63,699 bases of DNA from an uncultured Coriobacteriaceae bacterium (lineage in GTDB: Bacteria; Actinomycetota; Coriobacteriia; Coriobacteriales; Atopobiaceae), in contig USBN01000005.1 of assembly GCA_900552935.1 (NCBI GenBank), positions 1 through 63,699 of the forward strand. The letters are read 5' to 3'. Made by a program: the position numbers and the translations under genes. Under the pieces are notes generated by a model. The model saw nothing but the letters and a program-made list of their open reading frames with translations, was not told the origin of the DNA and did not search any database. Shown here in pieces: positions 1-7,696 of the stretch; the stretch's first letter is position 1, and every line of letters starts with the position of its first letter.

Positions 1-43
1 ACCTGAGAATCGAGAGGAGGACGAAAACCGAGCGAAATCTATG

Positions 44-74
44 CCCTACCCCCCGGGGGGGGGAGGGGTATACT
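44..74 (+). promoter_or_regulatory. CsoR-type copper operator overlapping a -10 box
   Basis: An interrupted GC palindrome runs from TACCCC at 47 to GGGGTA at 70, and the candidate -10 hexamer TATACT (69-74) overlaps its right end. TACCCC...GGGGTA is the general form of operators bound by CsoR repressors. The csoR gene is the third gene of the operon that follows, so copper-sensitive autoregulation is the simple reading. No clear -35 box can be separated from the operator. Confidence 0.6.
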
Positions 75-101
75 AGCGCCAAGTTAACCGTGGCACACAG
101 T

Positions 102-169
102 TGACAAAGGGACAGTCCCTTTGTCACCTACGGCGGAAAAGTTGACGAAGGGACAGTCCCTTTGTCAAC
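102..169. repeat. Two family-1 AAAGGGACAGTCCCTTT palindromes in the copA leader
   Basis: Copy one is a perfect 25-nt inverted repeat (102-126) centred on A114. Copy two (133-169) has the longer left flank GCGGAAAAGTTGAC and one arm mismatch (gacgaag against gacaaag). Both lie between the copper promoter and the copA start, so they should be transcribed as hairpins in the 5' leader. The same family recurs at 13522 and 51337. Confidence 0.9.
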
Positions 170-221
170 CACGGTGCGGGAGCGGCGATCCGGCCGCTGC
201 CACATGCGCAGGGGGGTACAT

Positions 222-2537
222 ATGAAGCACGAGAAGTTCGAGGTGGGAGGCATGACCTGCGCGGCATGCCAGGCCCACGTGGATAAGGCCGTCCGCGGCG
301 TCACCGGCGTGAGCGACGTCACGGTGAACCTGCTTTCCGGCTCAATGACCGTCGACTATGACGAGGGCTCCGTCTCGGCCGAGGACATCTGCCGCGCCGT
401 CGACCGCGCGGGATATAGCGCCGCGTCGCAGGATGCGGCAGCGAACGCACCGTTCGGAGCTGGTGCCGTCACGCCCGCGTCGCGCGCTGCCCTCAAGAGC
501 CCCACGGCGAAGCTCGAGGCCACGGCTGACGCCATGAGGCGTCGCCTCGTCGTCTCGATCGTCTTCCTCGTCCCGCTCTTCTACCTGGGAATGGGGCACA
601 TGCTCGGTTGGCCCGTGCCGGCCGTCTTCGCGGATCACACGCATTCCATGACGCTCGCCCTGACGGAGCTCCTCCTGCTCATCCCCATCGTCTTCGAGAA
701 CCGCGCCTACTTCACCAACGGCTTCAAGAGCCTCTGGCACCGCGCTCCCACAATGGACGCCCTCATTGCCATCGGCGCCACGGCGAGCATCGGCTGGAGC
801 CTCTTCGCGATGTTCGTCATGGCGGACCAACTCGCCGCCGCGGACGTCCACGCTGCGATGATGACCGCTATGGACAACCTCTACCTCGAGAGCGCCGGCA
901 CGATCCTCACCCTCGTGACCGTGGGCAAGTATCTCGAGACACGCAGCAAGGCCAAGACCGGCGGCGCCCTCGAGAAGCTCATCGACCTCGCCCCCAAGAC
1001 GGCGCGCGTGGTCGACGCGGACGGCGCGGAGCGCGAGGTCGCCGCTGAGGCGCTGCAGCCGGGCGACGTCATTCGCGTGCGTCCCGGCGAGTCGCTCCCC
1101 GTCGACGGCGTCGTGGTCGACGGTGCGAGCGCGGTTGACGAGAGCGCCCTCACCGGCGAGTCGATTCCCGTCGAGAAGCGCGCGGGCGACGCGGTGAGTG
1201 CGGCGACCATCAATCGCACGGGCACGTTCACGTTCCGTGCCACGCGCGTGGGCGCGGACACGAGCCTCGCCAAGATCGTGCAGCTCGTGGAGGACGCGAA
1301 CGCCACCAAGCCGCCCATCGCCCGTCTCGCGGACAAGGTCGCGGGCGTGTTCGTGCCTGCGGTTATTGGCATCGCCGCCGTGACGTTCGTTGTCTGGCTT
1401 GTGCTGAGCGGCAGCGTGACCGAGGCTATCACCTCCGCCGTCGCGGTGCTCGTCATCAGCTGCCCGTGCGCGCTGGGCCTTGCCACACCCGTCGCCATCA
1501 TGGTGGGTACCGGCCGCGGCGCGGAGATGGGCATCCTGTTCAAGAGCGCCGAGGCCCTCGAGGCCCTGCGCGGGGTTGACGTCGTGGTGCTCGACAAGAC
1601 CGGCACGATCACCCAGGGCAAGCCTGCCGTGACCGACGTCGTGCCCGAGGAGGGCGTCTCCGAGAAGGCACTGCTCAAGCTTGCGGCGACGCTCGAGGCG
1701 GGGTCGGAGCACCCGCTCGCAGAGGCCGTCATGGTGCTCACGGGGGAGCGCGGGATCGTGCCTCGCGAGGCGAGCGACTTCGCTGCGGTCCCCGGCAAGG
1801 GCGTGACGGCCCGCGAGGGCGCGAATGTCATCGCCGCGGGCAATGCGCGCCTCATGGCCGAGCTCGGCGTCGAGGTGGACGAGGCGCGGCTTGAGGCGTT
1901 TGCACGCGAGGGCAAGACGCCGCTCATGTTCGCCAAGAACGGCAGGCTCGTGGGCACGATCGCCGTGGCGGACCAGGTGAAGCCCTCGAGCGCGGACGCC
2001 ATCGCGGCGCTGCGTGGGCTGGGCGTGCGTGCCGTCATGCTGACGGGCGACAACCTCACGACGGCGCGTGCCATCGCCCGCGGCGTGGGCCTAGGGGAGG
2101 AAGAGGTCATTGCGGAGGTTCTGCCCGCGGACAAGGAGCGTCACGTTCGCGAGCTGCAGGAGGCGGGCCACATCGTCGCCATGGTGGGCGACGGCATCAA
2201 CGACTCCCCGGCGCTCGCTCGCGCCGACGTGGGGCTGGCTATCGGTGCTGGTGCGGATATCGCCAAGGAGGGCGCGGACGTCGTCCTCATGCACTCGGAC
2301 CTGCTCGACGTGGCGCGCGCCATCGAGCTGTCGCGCGCGGTCATCCGCAACATCAAGCAGGACCTCTTCTGGGCGCTCTGCTATAACGCTTGTGGCATCC
2401 CGCTGGCGGCGGGCATCTTCTATCCGCTCCTGGGCTGGCAGCTCTCGCCGATGTTCGGCGCCGCCGCGATGAGCCTCTCGAGCGTCTGCGTGGTCACCAA
2501 TGCCCTCCGCCTCACGCGCTTCAAGACGAGGGACTAA
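222..2537 (+). CDS. copA: Copper-exporting P1B-type ATPase CopA
   Basis: Membrane pump that couples ATP hydrolysis to export of Cu(I). The N-terminus carries one heavy-metal-associated domain with MTCAAC (Cys13, Cys16). Hydrophobic segments follow, then TGES in the actuator domain, the membrane CPC motif in ISCPCALGLATP (about residue 415), the phosphorylation site DKTGT (about 458), SEHPLAEA (the HP signature of P1B pumps) and GDGINDSPAL. At 771 residues it has the usual length. I chose the ATG at 222 because it follows a G-rich Shine-Dalgarno stretch (211-216); a longer TTG-started frame would begin inside the upstream palindrome. CPC and the HP motif are typical of the Cu(I) class. The pump heads an operon with a chaperone and a CsoR repressor. 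Confidence 0.95.
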   Translation: MKHEKFEVGGMTCAACQAHVDKAVRGVTGVSDVTVNLLSGSMTVDYDEGSVSAEDICRAVDRAGYSAASQDAAANAPFGAGAVTPASRAALKSPTAKLEATADAMRRRLVVSIVFLVPLFYLGMGHMLGWPVPAVFADHTHSMTLALTELLLLIPIVFENRAYFTNGFKSLWHRAPTMDALIAIGATASIGWSLFAMFVMADQLAAADVHAAMMTAMDNLYLESAGTILTLVTVGKYLETRSKAKTGGALEKLIDLAPKTARVVDADGAEREVAAEALQPGDVIRVRPGESLPVDGVVVDGASAVDESALTGESIPVEKRAGDAVSAATINRTGTFTFRATRVGADTSLAKIVQLVEDANATKPPIARLADKVAGVFVPAVIGIAAVTFVVWLVLSGSVTEAITSAVAVLVISCPCALGLATPVAIMVGTGRGAEMGILFKSAEALEALRGVDVVVLDKTGTITQGKPAVTDVVPEEGVSEKALLKLAATLEAGSEHPLAEAVMVLTGERGIVPREASDFAAVPGKGVTAREGANVIAAGNARLMAELGVEVDEARLEAFAREGKTPLMFAKNGRLVGTIAVADQVKPSSADAIAALRGLGVRAVMLTGDNLTTARAIARGVGLGEEEVIAEVLPADKERHVRELQEAGHIVAMVGDGINDSPALARADVGLAIGAGADIAKEGADVVLMHSDLLDVARAIELSRAVIRNIKQDLFWALCYNACGIPLAAGIFYPLLGWQLSPMFGAAAMSLSSVCVVTNALRLTRFKTRD

Positions 2538-2538
2538 A

Positions 2539-2569
2539 ACCTGAAAAAGGGACAGTCCCTTTTTCAGGT
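2539..2569. repeat. Family-2 palindrome between copA and copZ
   Basis: A 31-nt perfect inverted repeat, ACCTGAAAAAGGGAC on the left and its complement on the right around a central A. It begins two bases after the copA stop and ends 26 bases before copZ. As an mRNA hairpin inside the operon it could alter the copA:copZ transcript ratio; that role is inference. Confidence 0.9.
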
Positions 2570-2595
2570 CTCGAAAACGAGAGAGAGGAACGAAC

Positions 2596-2817
2596 ATGAG
2601 CTACACCGTGAAGACCAAGGGAATCATGTGCGGCCACTGCGAGGCCAAGGTTGAGAGCGCCCTGCTCAAGGTCGCTGGCGTGACCGATGCCGAGGCGGAC
2701 CACGAGACCAACGTGGTCAAGGTCGAGTGCTCCGACGGCGTCACCGCCGATTCCGTGAGGGCCGCAATCGAGGGTGCGGGCGATACCTACGAGGTGCTCG
2801 AGGTCGTCGAGGACTAG
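2596..2817 (+). CDS. copZ: Copper chaperone CopZ-like, heavy-metal-associated domain protein
   Basis: A 73-residue protein consisting of a single HMA ferredoxin-like domain. The metal site is MCGHC near residues 11-15, in place of the more common MTCxxC. The family binds Cu(I) and passes it to the N-terminal domain of CopA. It follows copA after a palindrome and is preceded by a good ribosome site (gagagagg). Length and fold signature fit CopZ; the metal is inferred from its neighbours copA and csoR. Confidence 0.88.
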   Translation: MSYTVKTKGIMCGHCEAKVESALLKVAGVTDAEADHETNVVKVECSDGVTADSVRAAIEGAGDTYEVLEVVED

Positions 2818-2942
2818 CCGCTCGCATGCGTCCGCCGCGTGATGCGCGCGCCAAGCGTCCCGCTCCGGTGGCGCGGCGCGGGTGAGGCCGCAAGTTACCC
2901 TCCGCCGCGCCGCTGACATGCCCCACACGAAAGGAGCCTGCC

Positions 2943-3215
2943 ATGGTGGCAGACCAGAAGACGGTCCTGAACCTCCTCAAGACCGCGCGAGGCCAGCTCG
3001 ACGCGGTGATCCGCATGGTGGAAGAAGACCGCTACTGCATCGACATCTCCAACCAGCTCATGGCCATCGAGAGCCTGGTCGCCAAGACCAACGCCACCGT
3101 GCTCAAGGCGCACATCGCAGGATGCGTGAGGAGCGCATGCCACTGCGGCACCGATGCCGAGCGCGACGAGAAGCTCGCCGAGATTGAGGACGTCATCGGC
3201 AAGCTGTCAAGGTAG
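2943..3215 (+). CDS. csoR: CsoR-family copper-sensing repressor
   Basis: A 90-residue, all-helical DUF156 protein. The Cu(I) ligand set of CsoR is present in the right spacing: Cys32 (YCID), His57 (KAHI) and Cys61 (AGC). Members form dimers or tetramers, bind GC-rich palindromes and release DNA on binding Cu(I). It lies 125 nt after copZ on the same strand with an AAGGAG-like ribosome site, so it is probably the last gene of the copper operon and represses the promoter at about 44-74. Additional Cys66 and Cys68 near the C-terminus are not part of the classic triad. The presence of His57 argues for CsoR rather than the persulfide sensor CstR. Confidence 0.9.
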   Translation: MVADQKTVLNLLKTARGQLDAVIRMVEEDRYCIDISNQLMAIESLVAKTNATVLKAHIAGCVRSACHCGTDAERDEKLAEIEDVIGKLSR

Positions 3216-3404
3216 AGGCGCCGGCCGTCGGGGGAGGCCGAGCATCGTGGCCATCGCCGCCTCGGACCCGCCGCGCCGGCGTGCTCCTCGGGCCCACCGC
3301 GCAGTGACAGCCGCCCCGGGCCCACCGCCCATCGACAGCCGCCCCGGGCCCGCCGAGCCGGCGTGCGCCCGGGCACGCCCCTCGGCACCTACTCTCCAAA
3401 AGCG

Positions 3405-3437
3405 AAAGGGCGCCCCGCGCGATGCAGGGCGCCCTTC
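3405..3437. terminator. Bidirectional terminator between csoR and the convergent 3503-3859 gene
   Basis: Inverted repeat AAGGGCGCCC (3406-3415) and GGGCGCCCTT (3427-3436) with an 11-base loop. It lies between convergent genes. The preceding 190 bases (3216-3404) hold no gene, only GC-rich DNA with two near-identical copies of a gacagccgccccgggccc unit. Confidence 0.7.
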
Positions 3438-3502
3438 TCGTCTTGGCGTCGGATGCCGGGCTTGGCCGAGTCAGAGTCTTGCCTGGCGCTCCGTGGGAAG
3501 TG

Positions 3503-3859
3503 TTACCTGACGATGCCGCCGACGACCATCGTAACGATCGAGACGACGATGGCGCCGAAGAACGCTGCGCCGAATCCGTCGATGACGATGCCTGCGTGCG
3601 TGATGTTGCGCGAGAGGAAGCTCGCGAGCTCAAGCATGAGCGCGTTGATGACGAGCGCGAACAGGCCAAGGCTGAGGATGGTGAACGGCAGGCCGATGAT
3701 CTTGAGTACCGGCTTGATGCTGGCGTTCACGATGGCGAGGAACAGCGCTGTGAAGAGGGGACCCGCATAGGCGCCGCCCACGACGGTAATGCCGGGGGTG
3801 AGCCAGATGGCCGCGCCCACGGCGATGGCGCTGACGAGCCAGGTTGCGATGAAGTCCAT
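3503..3859 (-). CDS. Phage-holin-family IV small membrane protein
   Basis: A 118-residue, very hydrophobic protein with about four predicted membrane segments (roughly residues 5-20, 28-48, 55-80 and 92-115). Glycine-rich turns and the phrase IKPVLKIIGLPFTILSLG are typical of the YvlD/phage holin family IV membrane proteins found on bacterial chromosomes. The ATG at 3859 has a near-perfect AGGAGG 6-7 bases upstream. The gene stands alone and converges on the copper operon. Family function is unknown; there is no sign of a prophage, so a lytic role is unlikely. Confidence 0.8.
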   Translation of the reverse strand: MDFIATWLVSAIAVGAAIWLTPGITVVGGAYAGPLFTALFLAIVNASIKPVLKIIGLPFTILSLGLFALVINALMLELASFLSRNITHAGIVIDGFGAAFFGAIVVSIVTMVVGGIVR

Positions 3860-4092
3860 ACGTACCTCCTTGGATGACGGGGGTAGTGTACCCGGCCGCC
3901 GCGCGCCGCCTTGGGACCGGGTTCTGAAAAACGTTTGATATCAAGGTCTCTCCATGAGTGCCTGAGTGCCTTAAACGCTTTAATGCGATAAAGTAGACGG
4001 CAGCCGTTGAGTCGCAGCGTGCGAAGCGCTGTTGGGGAGTTCACGGAGGACCCGCGCAAGGCACCCTCCGGCTTGGTTGGGAGGAATGTCAC

Positions 4093-4386
4093 ATGGATGC
4101 CGCCGAGATCATGGCGACGGAGCCCGCCCAGGAGCTCCTCTCGGTCTTAGCCGAGCTTTCCACGCCCGAGGAGGTCGAGGCCTTCCTGCTCGACCTTTGC
4201 ACCCTGAAGGAAATCGCCGACCTATCCCAGCGCCTCGAGGTCGCGAGGTTGCTCGACTCCGGCGAGTCCTACCTCTCCGTCCAGCAGCGCACGGGCGCTT
4301 CGTCGACGACGGTCAGCCGCGTCTCGAAGTGCCTGAATGGCCCCGCTGGCGGCTATCGGGCCGTTCTCGCCCGCGAGGGGGAGTAG
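4093..4386 (+). CDS. TrpR-like YerC/YecD-family DNA-binding protein
   Basis: A 97-residue helical protein with a C-terminal helix-turn-helix. The stretch around LCTLKEIADLSQRLEVARLL (residues 36-55) followed by SVQQRTGASSTTVSRVSKCL (60-79) is the characteristic sequence of the YerC/YecD family in the TrpR superfamily. The ligand and target genes of this family are poorly known. It is preceded by GGGAGG at 4079-4084 and stands alone upstream of a cell-wall hydrolase gene. The family call is firm; the regulated pathway cannot be read from sequence. Confidence 0.88.
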   Translation: MDAAEIMATEPAQELLSVLAELSTPEEVEAFLLDLCTLKEIADLSQRLEVARLLDSGESYLSVQQRTGASSTTVSRVSKCLNGPAGGYRAVLAREGE

Positions 4387-4569
4387 TCCGGCGTTCGCCG
4401 ATCGCGGCGCTGTGACCTGGCGGCTCCATCCCCCGTCCACATTGCCTTGGCCACGGGGGGCAAGAAACCCTATCATAGGTACGCAGAAAGGTGGGCAACC
4501 TGTCTCCTGCCGCGCGCCACGCGCCACGGGACAGCCCGCCTGACATGTAGCCTACGAAGGGACACACCC

Positions 4570-5655
4570 TTGAATTTCCGTCGGACCATCGCTCGCGCGA
4601 CCGCAGGCCTCGTCCTCGGCGCGACCGTTCTCACCGGCCTTCCCACCATCGCCCTCGCCGACACCCCGGCGGAGCTCCAGGCGAAGCTCGACCAGGCCAA
4701 CTCCCACCTCAGCGGCCTCTACGATGAGGCTTCCCGTGTGAGCGAGGAGGTCAACAAGACCCAGGAGGACCTCGACGCCACCAACGCGGAGATCGAGCAG
4801 AAGACCGCCGAGCTCGCGCAGGCCCAGGATACCCTCTCCCGCCGCGTCGCCTCCAACTACAAGACCGGCGGCGTCTCGCTCGTTTCCATCCTGTTCGACT
4901 CCACGAGCTTCGAGGACATGGTCAACCGCATCACTTACGCGAGCAAGGTGAGCGACTCCGACGCCCAGATCATCCAGCAGGTCAAGGACATCCAGTCCGA
5001 GCTCGACCAGAAGCGCGCCGAGCAGCAGCAGCTCCTCGATGACCTCAAGGCCCAGCAGTCCGAGCTCGATGGCAAGGTCGCCGAGGCGCAGAGCTACGTG
5101 AGCTCCCTCGACCAGCAGGTCCAGGACGCCCTCGAGGCCGAGCGCGCTGCTGCCGCCGCAGCAGCCGAGGCCGCCCAGAGGGAGGCCGAGCGCAATGCCG
5201 AGAACAACGGCGGCAACTACGTGCCCAACGTCGGCAACCAGAACTCCAACAGCAACACCAACAGCAACACCAACAACGGTGGCTCCAGCTCCAACTCCGG
5301 TTCCGGCTCCGCGAGCGGCAGCCTCTCCGCCTCGCAGCGCAACGCCATCGTCTCCGCCGCGTGGGGCAAGGTCGGCTGCAGCTACGTCTACGGCGCCACC
5401 GGCCCGAACGCCTATGACTGTTCTGGCTTCGTGCAGTACTGCTACGCCCAGGCCGGCATCTCGCTGCCGCGTACCTCGTACGCCCAGGGTGCTTGTGGCA
5501 CCACCACGTCCAACCCCCAGGCTGGCGATATCGTCTGCTGGGGCGGCCACGTGGGCATCTACATCGGCGGCGGCATGATGATCGACGCCGGTAACCCCAG
5601 TGTCGGCGTGAGCTATCGCTCGGTCTACGGTAGTCCCTGGTACCAGACGCTGTAG
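4570..5655 (+). CDS. Secreted NlpC/P60 peptidoglycan endopeptidase with coiled-coil
   Basis: Secreted cell-wall hydrolase of 361 residues. I chose the TTG at 4570 because it has an AAGGGA ribosome site and gives a clean Sec signal peptide (NFRR..., hydrophobic core, cleavage near IALA-DTPAE). Residues about 35-235 form a long coiled coil of the PcsB/RipA type, ending in an alanine/glutamate-rich stretch. A Asn/Ser/Gly-rich linker (240-262) then leads to the NlpC/P60 domain. Catalytic Cys lies in YDCSGFVQYC (about 283) and His in GGHVGIYIGG (about 327). The family cleaves the D-Glu to diamino-acid bond of stem peptides, often in daughter-cell separation. A terminator follows, so it is monocistronic. 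Confidence 0.93.
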   Translation: MNFRRTIARATAGLVLGATVLTGLPTIALADTPAELQAKLDQANSHLSGLYDEASRVSEEVNKTQEDLDATNAEIEQKTAELAQAQDTLSRRVASNYKTGGVSLVSILFDSTSFEDMVNRITYASKVSDSDAQIIQQVKDIQSELDQKRAEQQQLLDDLKAQQSELDGKVAEAQSYVSSLDQQVQDALEAERAAAAAAAEAAQREAERNAENNGGNYVPNVGNQNSNSNTNSNTNNGGSSSNSGSGSASGSLSASQRNAIVSAAWGKVGCSYVYGATGPNAYDCSGFVQYCYAQAGISLPRTSYAQGACGTTTSNPQAGDIVCWGGHVGIYIGGGMMIDAGNPSVGVSYRSVYGSPWYQTL

Positions 5656-5690
5656 CGAGCTGGACCCGAGGGCTCGGGGCAAAATGTGTT

Positions 5691-5730
5691 CCGCAAGGGG
5701 CGCCGATGCAAGTCGACGCCCCTTTTGTCT
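5691..5730 (+). terminator. Rho-independent terminator of the NlpC/P60 gene
   Basis: Stem AAGGGGCG (5695-5702) pairs with CGCCCCTT (5717-5724) and is followed by TTGTCTT. An outer CCGCAAG/CTTGCGG pairing lengthens the stem. It starts about 36 bases after the stop codon. Confidence 0.75.
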
Positions 5731-6410
5731 TGCGGCGTGTTCGCCCCTCGAACGGGCTGGGCTGCCGCCGACGTTAGCGCGTGAGGCATCTGCAGCTTGT
5801 CCGCGCTCGAGGTGCCTCGTTGGCTCTTTGCGAAGACACTCGTCCGGGGCGCGCCGTCGGTTCGTTTCGATGGCGCTTACCCGCACCGCATTGCCGTCTT
5901 TCCGTGAAGGTGCTCGTCCGGGGGCGTATCGACGCCTTGTCGCGACGGCCCCCTCTGCACTGCGTCGCCACTTCGTTTCGATTGCGTTCGCTTGTGGCCT
6001 TTGGAGTCAAAAGCCGGCCCGGAGGCAATTGATGGAGAGATGGTCAAAATACCCATCTTGGCGTACGCCTCTTTGGTTCCGGGAGGCGTTTGGGGTCATG
6101 AATCGCGTGTATAAGGTGCTTTGAAGGGTGCTTCTGGAGCCATTTGGATTCTCGTCGAACAAATCGTTCTCATTTGCCAAATACTGCAACTAATCTACCT
6201 GCGGTTTCGTATTTTGGCAAAAAACGAGGGGCGATCAGGAGAGTCCAGGGAGTTCGAAGGCCGTACGTCAAGATGGTGTTTTTGACCAACCTTGGAGACC
6301 CATGCCCGCCAATTGCGTCTCAGAGACGCCCGGTTTTGAGCCTGCTTAATCCGCGACCGAGAACCTATGCACTGTGAGCTGAATCCTATACATATTTGAA
6401 CGAGGCTGAT
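5731..6410. other. Non-coding stretch with degenerate repeats, AT-richer in its second half
   Basis: I see no supportable gene here; the open frames lack ribosome sites and gene-like composition. The first part holds loosely repeated phrases (ctcgtccgggg twice, cgtttcgatggcg/cgtttcgattgcg). At 6007-6030 is a motif of the form caaaagcYGGYCCGGAGGC that also occurs in both units of the 62-bp tandem repeat near 55681. From about 6030 to 6400 the DNA is markedly AT-richer than its surroundings and includes the short perfect hairpin GCGTCTCAGAGACGC at about 6316-6330. It may be a decayed gene or insertion remnant. Confidence 0.5.
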
Positions 6411-6490
6411 CATGGGTGCCGCTGACCATGGGTGCCACCGGGCATGGGTGCCATCGGGCATGGTCAGCCGCCGGGCATGGGTGCCACCGT
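6411..6490. repeat. Tandem 16-bp CATGGGTGCC repeats
   Basis: Five imperfect copies of a 16-bp unit (CATGGGTGCC plus a variable six such as gctgac or accggg) lie head to tail. The fourth copy has diverged to catggtcagcc. The array lies just beyond the suf-operon terminator. No open frame runs across it with gene-like features. Confidence 0.8.
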
Positions 6491-6504
6491 GAAAAGCCGA
6501 CCAG

Positions 6505-6536
6505 GTAAAAGAAACGGGACCCCGTGGAGTCCCGTT
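6505..6536 (-). terminator. Terminator of the suf operon
   Basis: Stem AACGGGAC/GTCCCGTT (6513-6520 and 6529-6536) with an eight-base loop. Read on the minus strand, the stem is followed by TTCTTTTAC. It lies about 175 bases beyond the rrf2 stop and is the only strong minus-strand terminator before the NlpC gene. Confidence 0.75.
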
Positions 6537-6710
6537 GGTCGTTCGTGTGTGGATCAGTCGTCTCGGTGGCGTTTGCGTGCAGTAAACGGGGTGGTTGCAA
6601 GGGACGGCGCCAACGGCTGTGGCGAGCCGTTTGCGGAGAGCGCGCCCGTGCTCGCACCCGGGTCACTTGCAGGAGGTGTCGACGCGGCGAACGCCGCGTC
6701 CGCCCGAGCC

Positions 6711-7181
6711 CTACTTGCAGAGGCCCGCGCCAAGCGCCTCGAGCGCGTCGAGGGCGCCGTCCGTGTCGTCCACGATGTCAGACAGGTGTTTGCTATCGAG
6801 GAATCCGCTGATGAGGGCACCAAGCTCCTGCCACACGGGGAGTGTGGGGCAGGTCTTGGTGCGAGGGCAGATCGTGCCGTTCGAGCAATCAAGGCAGGAG
6901 ACGGGTGCCAGAGAACTGCCCTCCGCCACGCGGATGATCTCTCCCAGCGTGTAATCTTCGGGCTTTCGGGCGAGACGGTAGCCGCCGCCCTTGCCACGCT
7001 GGCTTACAACGAACTTCGCCTTGTGCAGCGACGCCATGACCTGCTCGAGGTACTTGCGAGAGATGCTCTGGCGTCGCGATATGTCGCCGAGGGAGACCCA
7101 TCCGGCTTCGCCCTGCGCGACGGCGAGATCCGCCATGACGCGGAGGGCGTAGCGGCCCTTGGTGGAGATTCCGGAAGCCAT
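6711..7181 (-). CDS. Rrf2/IscR-type Fe-S-responsive regulator, last gene of the suf operon
   Basis: A 156-residue winged-helix regulator of the Rrf2 family. The N-terminal helix-turn-helix is followed by the wing QRGKGGGYRLARKPEDYTLG. The cluster-binding loop holds Cys96, Cys99, Cys105 and Cys111; the 6-6 spacing of 99/105/111 equals that of the three [2Fe-2S] ligands of IscR, so it probably senses cluster supply. The start is two bases after the sufU stop with GAGGAG inside the end of sufU, so the genes are co-transcribed. It most likely represses the suf promoter near 12373-12398. Placement at the far end of the operon, rather than first, is notable. Confidence 0.92.
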   Translation of the reverse strand: MASGISTKGRYALRVMADLAVAQGEAGWVSLGDISRRQSISRKYLEQVMASLHKAKFVVSQRGKGGGYRLARKPEDYTLGEIIRVAEGSSLAPVSCLDCSNGTICPRTKTCPTLPVWQELGALISGFLDSKHLSDIVDDTDGALDALEALGAGLCK

Positions 7182-7183
7182 GG

Positions 7184-7696
7184 CTACTCCTCGTCTCCGC
7201 GTGCGCCGGCGGAGAGGGGGCTGCCATGCTCGTCCGTGCCGTCCTCGGTGGAGGCCGCCTCGTCGAGCTTATCGGGGTGGCCGAGCATTTCGTCGAGCGT
7301 GCGCCAGGCGAGCTCGGCACACTTCACGCGCGCGGGCATGTGGGAGATGCTCTCGAGCTCGGCGGCCTCGTCAAGCTCTTCGAGGACGGAGGCGTCCGTC
7401 TCCTCGCCGCGGATCATGCGGCCGAAGAGGTGACAGAGCTCGCGCGCGTGCTCGGGCGTCTCGCCAACCATGAGGTCGCTCATCATGTCGGCGGAGCCCT
7501 GGGAGACGGCGCAACCGCTGCCCGTCCAGGAGACCTCGGCGATGGTGCCGTCGTCGCCGAGGCGGACGTCGAGGACGAGGTCGTCACCGCAGCTGGGGTT
7601 GATGCCCTCGTGGCTGTAGGTGGCGTCCTCCATTTTGTACTTGTAGTCAGGGTTGCTCACGTGGTCCATGAGCGCGCGGCTGTAGACGTTAGCCAT
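7184..7696 (-). CDS. sufU: SufU iron-sulfur assembly / sulfur-relay protein
   Basis: A 170-residue NifU/IscU-like protein of the SufU subgroup. Conserved cysteines are Cys36 (NPSCGDD), Cys62 (GSGCAVSQGSADMM) and Cys126 (RVKCAELAW). With the Asp after the first Cys they form the zinc/persulfide site that accepts sulfur from SufS. An 18-20 residue insertion relative to IscU is characteristic of SufU. The ATG at 7696 overlaps the last eight bases of sufS, indicating translational coupling. The acidic C-terminal tail after residue about 145 is variable. Gene order sufS-sufU is the usual one in Gram-positive bacteria. Confidence 0.94.
   Translation of the reverse strand: MANVYSRALMDHVSNPDYKYKMEDATYSHEGINPSCGDDLVLDVRLGDDGTIAEVSWTGSGCAVSQGSADMMSDLMVGETPEHARELCHLFGRMIRGEETDASVLEELDEAAELESISHMPARVKCAELAWRTLDEMLGHPDKLDEAASTEDGTDEHGSPLSAGARGDEE

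Noticed and set aside
162..221. Upstream TTG extension of copA
   Set aside because: The extension begins inside a palindromic repeat and lacks a ribosome site; the ATG at 222 gives the standard HMA domain start.
3503..3859. Prophage remnant suggested by the holin-family protein
   Set aside because: Family IV holin-like proteins are ordinary chromosomal membrane proteins, and no other phage genes are nearby.
6411..6490. CRISPR array
   Set aside because: Units are 16 bp, directly tandem with six-base variable parts; no spacers and no cas genes.
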